Source: an uncultured Planctomycetota bacterium (GTDB lineage: Bacteria > Planctomycetota > Planctomycetia > Pirellulales > Thermoguttaceae). Taken from it: 14,020 bases of DNA. Below are positions 1 to 7,488 of this stretch, one piece after another. How positions within the stretch are numbered: the first letter of the stretch is position 1; the number at the start of each line of letters is the position of its first letter. The notes under the pieces were generated by a model, which worked only from the letters and a program-made list of their open reading frames with translations, did no database searches and was not told the origin of the DNA. A program made the translations under genes and the position numbers. The stretch is from NCBI GenBank assembly GCA_902797455.1, contig CADBTE010000068.1, positions 1-14,020 on the forward strand, read 5' to 3'.

Positions 1-1
1 C

Positions 2-1069
2 AATTCTGCGTTACGTCCCGACCTATTGGCTCTTCCGGGGTACGTTCCCGGCGAGCAGCCGCGCGCCGGCGAGGCGGTCAAGCTCAACACCAACGAGAAC
101 CCTTACCGCGCCAGCGACAAGGTCTACGAGGCGATCAAGGCGGCCGCCGACAGGGGGCTCTCCCGCTATCCCAACGCGATGGCGCAGCCGTTCCGCGAGG
201 CGGCGGCCGAGGTTTACGGGGTCTCCCCCGAGATGATCCTCTGCGGCAACGGCAGCGACGACCTGCTGACGATCCTCACCCGTTCGTTCCTCGATCGGGG
301 GCAGTGGCTGCGGCTGGCCAAGCCGAGCTATATCCTCTACAAAACCCTGGCGCAGCTGCAGGGGGGGTACGCCGACGAGGTTCTTTTCCTCCCCGACTGG
401 ACGCTCCCGGAGTCGTTCGGTCAGGGATTCAGCGACGGACGAGAACTGAAACTCGTCTATCTTCCGAATCCGAATTCCCCCTCGGGGACGGTCCTTTCGA
501 AAGAGGCGATCCTTCGCTTCGCCGAGACGCTCCCCTGTCCGATCGTCGTTGACGAGGCGTACGCCGACTTCGCCGACGAGAACTGCGTCGACCTGGTGAG
601 AAAGAATCCGAAGATTATGGTTCTTCGCACCTTGAGCAAGTCGTACGCGCTGGCGGGGCTGCGGTTCGGGTTCCTCTTTGCCGATCCGTCGATTATCGAA
701 CAGCTGGCGAAGATGAAAGACTCGTACAACTGCGACGCCATCGCCATTGCCGCGGCGACCGCGGCGGTGCGTGATCAAGACTGGCGGCGGGCCAACCGCG
801 CGAAGATCCTCGCCACGCGCTCGCGGCTGACCGAGCGGATGCGCGCGCTCGGCTTCACCGTCCCGGAATCGCGCGCGAATTTTACCTGGAACGTCCATCC
901 CGACGAGAATGTCTCCCACAAAGAGATATACCTCTATCTCAAAGAACATGGCTGGCTGGTCCGCTATATGGATTACGGCCAGTGCGGCGACGGGCTTCGG
1001 ATCAGTGTCGGGACCGACGAGCAAAACGACGCGATGCTCGACTGCCTGGAAAAGTATTTCAAAAAATAA
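2..1069 (+). CDS. hisC: Histidinol-phosphate aminotransferase, 5' partial
   Basis: PLP-dependent class I/II aminotransferase of histidine synthesis. It converts imidazole-acetol phosphate plus glutamate to histidinol phosphate in the cytoplasm. The family N-terminal pattern (RPD..ALPGYVPGEQP, then KLNTNENPY) is visible. So are the substrate/PLP segment YLPNPNSPSGT, the VDEAYADF strand with the PLP-contacting Asp and Tyr, and SKSYALAGLRFG, whose Lys codon at 638-640 is the Schiff-base residue. The C-terminal GLRISVGT segment is also present. The frame is open to the left edge, and the codons at 2-25 already read family-like residues (..LRPDL). The true start is therefore outside the window, and the TTG at 26 is unlikely to be the start. 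Probably only a few residues are missing. It ends 36 bp before hisB, as the first visible gene of a plus-strand operon. Confidence 0.95.
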   Translation, partial: NSALRPDLLALPGYVPGEQPRAGEAVKLNTNENPYRASDKVYEAIKAAADRGLSRYPNAMAQPFREAAAEVYGVSPEMILCGNGSDDLLTILTRSFLDRGQWLRLAKPSYILYKTLAQLQGGYADEVLFLPDWTLPESFGQGFSDGRELKLVYLPNPNSPSGTVLSKEAILRFAETLPCPIVVDEAYADFADENCVDLVRKNPKIMVLRTLSKSYALAGLRFGFLFADPSIIEQLAKMKDSYNCDAIAIAAATAAVRDQDWRRANRAKILATRSRLTERMRALGFTVPESRANFTWNVHPDENVSHKEIYLYLKEHGWLVRYMDYGQCGDGLRISVGTDEQNDAMLDCLEKYFKK

Positions 1070-1105
1070 CAACAAACCATCACCACTAAAGAAGATCGAT
1101 CCGCC

Positions 1106-1705
1106 ATGCCTGCCGCGAAAAAAAGAACCAGTACGATCAAACGTGACACGAAAGAGACCCAAATCCGTCTGTCGCTGGACCTCGACGGCACCGGTGCCGG
1201 CAAGATCAATACCGGGCTTGGGTTCTTCGATCATATGCTTACCCTCTTCGCCGCCCACGCGATGGTCGATCTGACGCTGGAGGTCAGCGGCGACCTGGAA
1301 GTCGACGGGCATCACTCGGTGGAAGATACCGGGATCGCCCTGGGCGAGGCGTTCGCCGCGGCGCTCGGGGACAAAAAGGGAATCTGCCGCTACGGGTTCT
1401 TTATCCTTCCGATGGACGAGACCCTCTGCACGGCGGCGATCGATTTCTGCGGCCGTCCCACGCTGGTCTACAACGCCGAGCTTCCGGTCGCCTCGGTAGG
1501 GACGTTCGATCTGGAACTGATCCGCGAGTTCTGGCAGGGGTTCGCCAATGCCTCGGCCGCAGCGCTCCACATCAATGTCTCTTACGGAAAGAACGGCCAC
1601 CATATCAGCGAGGCGATCTTCAAGGCCGCGGCCCGGGCGATTCGCGCCGCCTGCGCGAGTGACCCGCGCCAAACGGGGGTTCCGAGCACGAAGGGGGTTC
1701 TGTAA
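1106..1705 (+). CDS. hisB: Imidazoleglycerol-phosphate dehydratase
   Basis: Dehydrates imidazole glycerol phosphate to imidazole-acetol phosphate, the substrate of the upstream HisC, so the two adjacent genes encode consecutive steps. The 199-residue protein has the usual length of the monofunctional enzyme, with no histidinol-phosphatase domain. Manganese-binding motifs are intact: FFDHML (His43), DGHHSVEDTG (His69, His70, Glu73) and GHHISEAIFKA (His165, His166, Glu169). The C-terminal PSTKGVL is also typical of the family. The ATG at 1106 has only a weak purine-rich stretch upstream. The TAA stop overlaps the queC ATG as TAATG, which suggests translational coupling. Confidence 0.97.
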   Translation: MPAAKKRTSTIKRDTKETQIRLSLDLDGTGAGKINTGLGFFDHMLTLFAAHAMVDLTLEVSGDLEVDGHHSVEDTGIALGEAFAAALGDKKGICRYGFFILPMDETLCTAAIDFCGRPTLVYNAELPVASVGTFDLELIREFWQGFANASAAALHINVSYGKNGHHISEAIFKAAARAIRAACASDPRQTGVPSTKGVL

Positions 1706-2427
1706 TGCCCGCCGCGGTGGTGCTTCTTTCCGGCGGGCTCGACTCGACGACCGTCTGCGCGATCGCGGCCTCACAGGGGCGAACGATCCATGCTCTGACG
1801 CTCGACTACAATCAGCGGCATAAAGGGGAACTCGACGCCGCGCGCCGGGCCGCTCGGTTCTTCGATGTCAAAGAGCACCTGATCTTTCCGATTCGTCTGG
1901 ATCTGTTCGGCGGCTCGTCGCTGACCGATCCGACGATTCCTGTGGAGACGTCTGTTCCTCTGGAGGAGATCGGTCAGGCGATTCCCACCTCGTATGTTCC
2001 GGCGCGCAATACGATCTTCCTGTCGCTGGCCCTGGCGATGGCCGAGACCCGCGGCGCCTCCGAGATCTGGCTCGGGGTCAATTCGGTCGATTACTCCGGC
2101 TACCCCGACTGCCGGCCCGAGTTTATCGGCGCCTTTGAGCGTCTCGCCCGGCTGGCGACCAAAATGGGAGTCGAGGGGGAAGGGATCCGCGTGGTGACCC
2201 CGTTGATGTCGATGAGCAAGGGACAGATCATCCGCGCGGGGCTGTCGCTGGGGGTGGATTACTCCCAGACGCTCACCTGCTACAGCCCCAACGCCTTGGG
2301 CGAGGCGTGCGGGGAGTGCGAGTCGTGCCGTCTGCGGCTGGCGGGGTTCCGGGAGGCGGGGGTTCCCGACCCGGCCGCGTACGCCGCCGGCGCGAGGCAG
2401 CAAACAAAAACAAGAAACAATCGATAG
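1705..2427 (+). CDS. queC: 7-cyano-7-deazaguanine synthase
   Basis: ATP-dependent enzyme that converts 7-carboxy-7-deazaguanine plus ammonia to preQ0, an intermediate of queuosine tRNA modification. The PP-loop SGGLDSTT lies at residues 9-16. SYVPARNTIFLSLA (about 96-109) and the GVNSVDYSGYPDCRPEF block (about 124-140) are characteristic of QueC. The zinc site is complete: Cys192, Cys202, Cys205 and Cys208. Length (240 residues) is normal. The start overlaps the hisB stop by one base, and the AAGGGGG at 1691-1697 is a strong ribosome binding site 7 bases away, which fixes the start. No other queuosine gene is visible in the window, so this is an isolated queC placed between histidine and isoprenoid genes. 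Confidence 0.96.
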   Translation: MPAAVVLLSGGLDSTTVCAIAASQGRTIHALTLDYNQRHKGELDAARRAARFFDVKEHLIFPIRLDLFGGSSLTDPTIPVETSVPLEEIGQAIPTSYVPARNTIFLSLALAMAETRGASEIWLGVNSVDYSGYPDCRPEFIGAFERLARLATKMGVEGEGIRVVTPLMSMSKGQIIRAGLSLGVDYSQTLTCYSPNALGEACGECESCRLRLAGFREAGVPDPAAYAAGARQQTKTRNNR

Positions 2428-2448
2428 AATTCACGAAGGCGGCAAGAT

Positions 2449-2907
2449 ATGGCGGAAGTGATTGACAGTTGGAAACCGCGGGTCTTCATCGCGGGGATTA
2501 TGCAGGGTTCCCTCACCCGAAAGGCCCTTCACGGCCAGGGGTACCGCGAGCGGATCGCCGAGATCATTCAAAAGGTTCTTCCCGGCTCGGTCATCTACGA
2601 CCCGCTGGCGGCCAATAAGAATTCGCTCGAGTACGGGGAAGAAACCGGCAAACAAACCTTTCTGCGCCACAACAACCAGTGTTCGACGGCGACCGACCTG
2701 CTGATCGCCTACATTCCCGAGGCGTCGATGGGGACGGCGATCGAGATGTGGGAGGCGTGGAAGGGGGGGGCCGTGGTGATCACCATCAGCCCGATGGTCT
2801 GCAACTGGGTGGTGAAATTTCTCTCCACCCGGATCTACCCCGATCTGGAAGCGTTCGAAAAGGGGGTCGCCGGCGGCGACGTCTCGGCGTGGATACCGAA
2901 AAAGTAA
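2449..2907 (+). CDS. Nucleoside 2-deoxyribosyltransferase-like protein
   Basis: A 152-residue single-domain cytoplasmic protein that resembles the nucleoside 2-deoxyribosyltransferase/DUF4406 fold. An N-terminal strand, RVFIAGIMQGS (11-21), is followed by a YDPLAAN segment (50-56). Next comes LLIAYIPEASMGTAIEMWEA (84-103), which matches the family pattern of a hydrophobic strand, a small-residue loop and then T-A-x-E on a helix. Glu99 is the likely catalytic nucleophile. Family members cleave or exchange the N-glycosidic bond of (deoxy)nucleosides or nucleotides, and the substrate here cannot be read from sequence. It lies 21 bp after queC and 12 bp before ispF, so it is in the operon. GAAGG about 9 bases before the ATG supports the start. 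The family call is moderately firm; any link to deazapurine metabolism is speculation from the neighbour. Confidence 0.75.
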   Translation: MAEVIDSWKPRVFIAGIMQGSLTRKALHGQGYRERIAEIIQKVLPGSVIYDPLAANKNSLEYGEETGKQTFLRHNNQCSTATDLLIAYIPEASMGTAIEMWEAWKGGAVVITISPMVCNWVVKFLSTRIYPDLEAFEKGVAGGDVSAWIPKK

Positions 2908-2919
2908 AACGGCAGCCGC

Positions 2920-3456
2920 ATGGAAGAGCGTCCAAGCTATCGTGTCGGCCTGGGGCATGACACACACCGATTTAACCCCCCCGCGCCGGGGGTCGTGTCG
3001 CTTCGTCTCGGCGGGGTCGATATTCCGTACGATCGGGCCCTGCGCGGCCATTCCGACGCCGATGTGCTGCTGCACGCCGTGACCGACGCCCTTTTGGGGG
3101 CCGCGGCGCTGGGGGATATCGGCGATCATTTCCCCGATACCGACGAAAACAACCGCGGCCGCGACTCCGCCGAGATGCTCGCCCTTGCCGCCGGGCTGCT
3201 GCGATCGCGCGGCTGGTCGATTGTCAATCTCGACACGATCATCTTCGCCGAGGCCCCCAAGCTGGGCGCTTTCAAACGGGTGATCGCCGAGAAGATTGCC
3301 TCGGTTCTCGATCTGCCGGCAGACCGCGTGAGCGTCAAGGCGAAGACCGGCGAGAAGATCGGCATCATCGGCCGGGGGGAGGCGATCAGCGCCGAGGCGA
3401 TTGTTCTGATTGAAGCCATTGCGATAACAACCGGGATACATTTCGGGCATGAGTAA
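2920..3456 (+). CDS. ispF: 2-C-methyl-D-erythritol 2,4-cyclodiphosphate synthase
   Basis: MEP-pathway enzyme that cyclises CDP-methylerythritol 2-phosphate, releasing CMP, on the way to isoprenoids. Metal ligands are intact: GLGHDTHRF (Asp14, His16) and [11 protein letters not shown] (His52). [18 protein letters not shown] and the substrate-binding [10 protein letters not shown] segment (about 139-148) are also present. At 178 residues it is slightly longer than the usual 155-165, because of an N-terminal and a short C-terminal extension. The start has no strong ribosome binding site and lies 12 bp after the previous stop, so translational coupling is likely. The stop overlaps the following ATG by 8 bp. 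No ispD is visible. Confidence 0.96.
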   Translation: MEERPSYRVGLGHDTHRFNPPAPGVVSLRLGGVDIPYDRALRGHSDADVLLHAVTDALLGAAALGDIGDHFPDTDENNRGRDSAEMLALAAGLLRSRGWSIVNLDTIIFAEAPKLGAFKRVIAEKIASVLDLPADRVSVKAKTGEKIGIIGRGEAISAEAIVLIEAIAITTGIHFGHE

Positions 3457-5935
3457 GAAGCGTTCACTATCCGGCAGCGCGGGAGAAGAACCGGCCAAAA
3501 AGCCGGCCAAAAGGTCGGCCGACAGCCCCGTCGGCAAGAAGCCGGCGGGGCGCGCCGTCAAAAAGGCGGCCCCTTCCGACGGGGAGGGAAAGCCGAAGCG
3601 CCCCGTCAAGCGCGCTGAAACCAAAGGCGCCGCCGCCAAGGGCGCCTCGAAGAAAAGTGCCGTGTCCGCCGCCGAGCCGAACGAGGCGTTCTCCAGTTTC
3701 GAGCGGTCCTTTCTCCAGGCCGAGGGAAACCTGTCGAAGAAAGAGATCGACCGCCGGCGCCGTGTTGAGGAGGCGCGGGCGTTCCATAAGCCCGGCGACG
3801 CCGAGCTGCGCTACGGGGCCGGCCGTCTTCCGGTCTGGGAACCGGGGTGGCTGCTGATCACCGGGGCGCGCCAGAACAATCTGCGCTCGATCGACGTCCC
3901 GTTCCCTCTCTCGGCGCTGACCTGCGTCACCGGGGTTTCGGGCAGCGGCAAGTCGTCTCTGATTGGTGAAATCCTTTGCCCGGCGCTGGAGCGCAAACTG
4001 ATGCATTCCGTCGCGAAGGTGGGGGCGTACGACCAAATTCTCGGGGCCGATCGGCTCGACAAGGTGATTATGGTCGATCAGCAGCCGCTCGGCCAGACTC
4101 CCAGCTCCACGCCGGCGACCTACACCGGCGTCTTCGATCAGATCTGCGAGCTGTTCGCCCGCCTGCCCGAGTCGCGCATGCGCGGCTACACCGCCAGCCG
4201 TTTCCGGTTCAATGTCCCCGGCGGGCGGTGCGAGAAGTGCGAGGGGGCCGGTCAGATCAAGATCGAGATGCACTTCCTGGCCGACGTTTGGGTCACCTGC
4301 GAGGCGTGCGGGGGGTCGCGCTACGAGCCCAATACACTGGAGGTTCTCTATAAGGGGGCCTCGATTTGCGATGTTCTCAACATGCCGATCGCCCGCGCGT
4401 GCGCTCTGTTTTCCGATATCCCGCCGATCGTCCGCGTCCTTCGGACGCTGCGCGACGTCGGTCTGGGCTACTTAACGCTCGGTCAAAGCGCGCCGACTCT
4501 CTCGGGAGGGGAAGCGCAGCGGGTTCGTCTCGCCAAGGAACTGGCGCGTCCCGATACGGGCAGAACGCTCTATGTTCTCGATGAGCCGACGACCGGTCTG
4601 CACTTCGACGATATCGAGAAGCTCTTGGATGTCATTCATCGGCTGGTCGATCTCGGGAACACGGTGATCATCGTTGAGCACAACCTTGATGTGATCAAGT
4701 CGGCCGACTGGCTGGTCGATCTCGGCCCCGAAGCGGGGGTCGGCGGCGGGGACCTCGTCTTTGCCGGAACCCCCGAGCAGCTGGTTCGCCGTGAGGAGAA
4801 TCGCCTCAAACTCCCGCCAAAGCAGCGCGGCGCGATGCCGAAGAGCTGGACTGCCGAAGTTCTGGCCCCGGTCCTGGCGGCCGGTCCCTACCGTGAGCGT
4901 CCCCTGTTCGATCCCGAGGAGTACCGACGCGCCTGCGCCGAGAGCGAAAGCCGGATCGAGGATATCGATATCGAGAACCGCACGACGATGCCGTGGGAAA
5001 GCGACGGCCGTCACTGGCACACGACCGCGCGGACCAGCACCAATGGGACGGTCTGCCGCTGGGACGGCAAGATCCTGGCCGACACGGTCGACCGGATCGA
5101 GGAGTCGCGCGTTTTTCAAGAGACCGACTGGAGCCATCGTTCTATGGTCGAGATTCTCCCCGAGCGGAATGTTTTCGGGTGGTTCTTCCAGGCGTCGACG
5201 GGGGAAGAATGGCTCCTGCGTCTGAAGTTCCGCGTCCCGCGCGGTACCTTCTCGGCCGAGACTCTTCCCGGAAAAATTGGGCTCAAACCCCTCAGCGAGC
5301 GCAAGGATATCAATCTGTACGGGACGCGTCCTCGCACCGAAGTGAACAATTACGGCATGTTTCAAGAGGTCCAGCTGCGGGTCTATGACTACGCCGAGAT
5401 CGATACCCCCGCCTACTGGGAGCTCCTCGATCGGGCGATTGAGGCGATGGAGCGTTATTTGGCCGCGCCGCCGCCGGCCGACGACTCCCGCGCCAAGGAC
5501 GCCCCATGGCGGACGCTGGGGAAACAGTGGCATTTAAGCCCGCAGGGATGCAGCGGGGAAAGCTCGGTCCCGAAGTGGGATATTTCTTTTTTGCAGAGGA
5601 TTCTCGATTTACTGGAACGGGCCGATCCGCGGGCCGAGGCGGTCTGGACGCATCGGCTCCAAGTGCCCTTCTACCGCGCGGGGGCGAAGACCCCCTGGGT
5701 CGTCGCGCAGACCAAGTTCTGTGACTATATTTCGGTCCGTCTCCCGGTACGTCCCCACACCGTGAGCAAACAGCAGCTGGCGATCTTCGGCGCGGCGGCG
5801 GCGCTGGAGGAGGGCGACGACGGGCCGGTGGTGGTTTTTCGCCTGAGGCGTCCCGAAGATTTTAGCGAGGGCGCGTTTACGAGGTTTTTGAAAAAGACGC
5901 TCAGCGACTGGGATAATCCCCCGCGGCAGCTGTGA
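3449..5935 (+). CDS. UvrA-like half ATPase (second ABC half only) with duplicated C-terminal region
   Basis: An 828-residue protein built in three parts. Residues 1-75 are a Lys/Ala/Pro-rich basic tail. Residues about 130-450 match the second ABC module of UvrA closely: Walker A GVSGSGKS (162-169), zinc module CEKC...CEAC (Cys261, 264, 284, 287), signature [12 protein letters not shown] (351-362), Walker [12 protein letters not shown] (374-384) and His411 in EHNLDVIK. From memory, the spacing between these motifs agrees with the C-terminal half of E. coli UvrA. The first UvrA half, with its UvrB-binding and insertion domains, is absent. Residues about 490-828 match no domain I recognise and seem to hold two related copies (WH...G...W(D)...VP...RP). 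A role in DNA damage sensing or DNA handling is inferred; canonical UvrABC repair by this protein alone is unlikely. The ATG overlaps the ispF end. It is the last gene of the operon. Confidence 0.85.
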   Translation: MSKKRSLSGSAGEEPAKKPAKRSADSPVGKKPAGRAVKKAAPSDGEGKPKRPVKRAETKGAAAKGASKKSAVSAAEPNEAFSSFERSFLQAEGNLSKKEIDRRRRVEEARAFHKPGDAELRYGAGRLPVWEPGWLLITGARQNNLRSIDVPFPLSALTCVTGVSGSGKSSLIGEILCPALERKLMHSVAKVGAYDQILGADRLDKVIMVDQQPLGQTPSSTPATYTGVFDQICELFARLPESRMRGYTASRFRFNVPGGRCEKCEGAGQIKIEMHFLADVWVTCEACGGSRYEPNTLEVLYKGASICDVLNMPIARACALFSDIPPIVRVLRTLRDVGLGYLTLGQSAPTLSGGEAQRVRLAKELARPDTGRTLYVLDEPTTGLHFDDIEKLLDVIHRLVDLGNTVIIVEHNLDVIKSADWLVDLGPEAGVGGGDLVFAGTPEQLVRREENRLKLPPKQRGAMPKSWTAEVLAPVLAAGPYRERPLFDPEEYRRACAESESRIEDIDIENRTTMPWESDGRHWHTTARTSTNGTVCRWDGKILADTVDRIEESRVFQETDWSHRSMVEILPERNVFGWFFQASTGEEWLLRLKFRVPRGTFSAETLPGKIGLKPLSERKDINLYGTRPRTEVNNYGMFQEVQLRVYDYAEIDTPAYWELLDRAIEAMERYLAAPPPADDSRAKDAPWRTLGKQWHLSPQGCSGESSVPKWDISFLQRILDLLERADPRAEAVWTHRLQVPFYRAGAKTPWVVAQTKFCDYISVRLPVRPHTVSKQQLAIFGAAAALEEGDDGPVVVFRLRRPEDFSEGAFTRFLKKTLSDWDNPPRQL

Positions 5936-5944
5936 CGCCGCGGA

Positions 5945-5982
5945 AGAAAAAAACGGCGGCGCCGCAAAAAAACGGCGCCGCC
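5945..5982 (-). terminator. Intrinsic terminator for the minus-strand small-protein gene
   Basis: A perfect 10-bp stem GGCGGCGCCG/CGGCGCCGCC (5955-5964 with 5973-5982) has the 8-base loop CAAAAAAA. On the minus strand it is followed by GTTTTTTTCTTCC, a classic T tract. On the plus strand the following bases are purine-rich, so it terminates the minus-strand unit, just past the end of the convergent UvrA-like gene. Confidence 0.8.
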
Positions 5983-6003
5983 CGTGAAAAAAGGGGAGGG
6001 GGT

Positions 6004-6315
6004 TTACCCCATCCAGTGGGCCCGGATGAACGCCTGTATCTTCTCAAACAGGACGCGGGGAGAGGTGAAGTCGAAACTGGCGTTGTTCCAGAAATCTTGA
6101 TTCTGGTCAAGACTTATCCCGCTGGCCGCCCAGAAGGCGACGGCCAGGAAGGTGATAAACACCGCCAGCCGGAACAGCCGCGCGAAGACCCATCCGAAAA
6201 AGGAGCCGCGCGGCTGTTTTTTCGCCGCGGCGTAACTTATTCCCCCCAGCGCTGCGGGAACATCCTTCTTTCGGGATGAGGCGGCGCTGTTCCAAGAGTT
6301 GACCGGTGCTGCCAT
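6004..6315 (-). CDS. Small single-helix membrane protein, unknown function
   Basis: A 103-residue protein I do not recognise. A Ser/Ala/Lys-rich N-terminus is followed by one strongly hydrophobic segment at about residues 39-64 (FFGWVFARLFRLAVFITFLA and onward). A short polar/aromatic C-terminus has an amphipathic stretch, FEKIQAFIRAHWMG. The positively charged side before the helix suggests a cytoplasmic N-terminus. I chose the ATG at 6315 because AAGGA lies about 10 bases upstream. An in-frame GTG at 6369, forming a GTGA overlap with the stop of the DUF1080 gene, would add 18 residues but has no good ribosome binding site. It is followed by a strong terminator. Gene order suggests cotranscription with the DUF1080 gene. 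Confidence 0.65.
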   Translation of the reverse strand: MAAPVNSWNSAASSRKKDVPAALGGISYAAAKKQPRGSFFGWVFARLFRLAVFITFLAVAFWAASGISLDQNQDFWNNASFDFTSPRVLFEKIQAFIRAHWMG

Positions 6316-6365
6316 AGCCGTCAGATCCTTTTCCCTCTTGTTTTTGCTTAAAGCCCTCGGGGTAT

Positions 6366-7187
6366 TCACAACGGCTTCAGTTCGGTGATGGAGATGTTCC
6401 TAAAGCTCACCGGCGTGCTGTGGTGCTGCAGAAAGATGCGCGAGGACTTGATCTTGCCGAAGTTCGGCTCGTCCTGGAATTTGCTCTTCGCCACGCGCGC
6501 GTTCCAGTCGGGAGAGCCGATCACGGCCGCGACGGTTCTTTGACCGTTGAGCCAATGCTCGACGTAGTTCCCCATCACGACAATCTTCCCCTGGTTGAAC
6601 TGGCCATACTTGAGCAGGCCGCTTTTGACCGCCGGCGGATAGACATCGTACAGCGAGGCGGTGAGGTGAAGTTCGCCGGAATCGCCGCTTCCGTTGTCGT
6701 CGAGGATCTGGTACTCGCACCCCATCCACCAGTTGTCGCCGTACCAGGTTTTGTATTTCACGCCGCTGTTGGTGTTGTCCCCCTGCACGACCAGGAACTC
6801 GAACTCGAGGATGAACGACTCGTACTGTTTCTCGGTGAAGAGGTTATCGCCGGTAGCGTCGTGGTAGAGGAGGCCGTCGACCACCTTCCATCCTTTGGGC
6901 TCTCCCGCGTCGGCGTTGGTCCAGCCGGTTAAGTCGACATGGTTGAACAGCTCGGTTTTCTCTCCCCGGACGTAGTAAACCGGGGCCGCCGACGGCTCGT
7001 ACGCGGCGGCGGCCGAGTATGGCGCGCCCGTTCGGTACGCCGAAGAGGCGAAGGTTTGAGCCCCTTCCCACTGAATCGGTTTCGCGGCAACGGGGGACTG
7101 TGCCGGCAGCCGGACGTGCCCGGCCGGGACGAACAGGGCGGCCAGCACAGCGGCGGTCTCAATGATCATAGAATCAAAGCGTCTCAT
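6366..7187 (-). CDS. Secreted DUF1080 (3-keto-disaccharide hydrolase-like) protein
   Basis: A 273-residue exported protein with a concanavalin-like jelly-roll DUF1080 domain. The start at 7187 gives a signal-peptide-like N-terminus (MRR..., hydrophobic about 7-25, small residues near LPAQS). The upstream frame to 7526 is open but reads as intergenic sequence. A linker of about 50 residues follows, then the domain at about 79-271. LFNHVDLTGW (80-89), a Y-x-S-F-x-L-E-F-E-F strand, NTNSGVKYK, GCEYQILDD (156-164), EHWLNGQ (210-216) and FRNISITEL (262-270) are hallmark motifs. Planctomycetes carry many paralogues, some of which act on glycosides. The substrate here is unknown. An internal Met at 7169 is an alternative start but would shorten the signal peptide. 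Confidence 0.88.
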   Translation of the reverse strand: MRRFDSMIIETAAVLAALFVPAGHVRLPAQSPVAAKPIQWEGAQTFASSAYRTGAPYSAAAAYEPSAAPVYYVRGEKTELFNHVDLTGWTNADAGEPKGWKVVDGLLYHDATGDNLFTEKQYESFILEFEFLVVQGDNTNSGVKYKTWYGDNWWMGCEYQILDDNGSGDSGELHLTASLYDVYPPAVKSGLLKYGQFNQGKIVVMGNYVEHWLNGQRTVAAVIGSPDWNARVAKSKFQDEPNFGKIKSSRIFLQHHSTPVSFRNISITELKPL

Positions 7188-7271
7188 CTGTTTTCTTTCG
7201 GTACGAACAGGGGAATCAATCGCGCGCCGGGAAGAAACATCTCTTCCCCGACCCTTCGGTGCGGTTAATAA

Positions 7272-7277
7272 ATTATA
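7272..7277 (-). promoter_or_regulatory. Candidate -10 box for the DUF1080 gene
   Basis: The minus strand reads TATAAT here, about 85 bases before the ATG at 7187, in the most AT-rich part of the gap. No good -35 box lies 16-18 bases upstream, so this rests on the -10 hexamer alone. Confidence 0.3.
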
Positions 7278-7418
7278 TGGTATAAATACACTGGGCGCTA
7301 TAGGTAGAATAGTTAGGCAAGACGCCTTTGTCCAGGAAACTTTGAGCGTTTTTGCAAAAAAGGGGAGCTTTTCGCGCCGCCGCGGGGGGATTATGGTGGA
7401 TTTTTGGGAAATACCGCC

Positions 7419-7447
7419 TTGGTTCATCGGGCGCTTATGGGTATAAA
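7419..7447 (+). promoter_or_regulatory. Probable sigma70-type promoter for the nrnA-like gene
   Basis: TTGGTT (7419-7424) and TATAAA (7442-7447) are separated by exactly 17 bases. The -35 box is weak and the -10 box good. Transcription would start near 7454, giving a leader of about 35 bases that includes the GAGG ribosome binding site at 7480-7483, 5 bases before the ATG. Confidence 0.45.
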
Positions 7448-7488
7448 AAGAGCAAAACGCTCTCTCCCCGCGAAGAAATGAGGAACCG

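Larger units (their letters stand above)
7188..7488. other. Divergent intergenic region
   Basis: About 300 bp between the divergent DUF1080 and nrnA-like genes, holding no convincing gene. It contains an AT-rich patch at 7265-7290, a candidate minus-strand -10 box in that patch, and a better plus-strand promoter at 7419-7447. A G-run and A-run rich stretch lies between them (about 7350-7390). I saw no riboswitch-like structure. Confidence 0.6.

Noticed and set aside
26..28. TTG at 26 as the hisC start
   Set aside because: The upstream in-frame codons already encode family-conserved residues, so the gene begins before the window.
23..1774. Long open minus-strand frame opposite hisC and hisB
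   Set aside because: It is antisense to two clear enzymes. Its Arg/Gly/Pro-rich composition is typical of a shadow frame in GC-rich DNA, and no domain is visible.
2431..5533. Long minus-strand open frames opposite the deoxyribosyltransferase-like, ispF and uvrA-like genes
   Set aside because: They lie opposite well-supported genes, have no recognisable motifs, and show GC-driven low-complexity translations.
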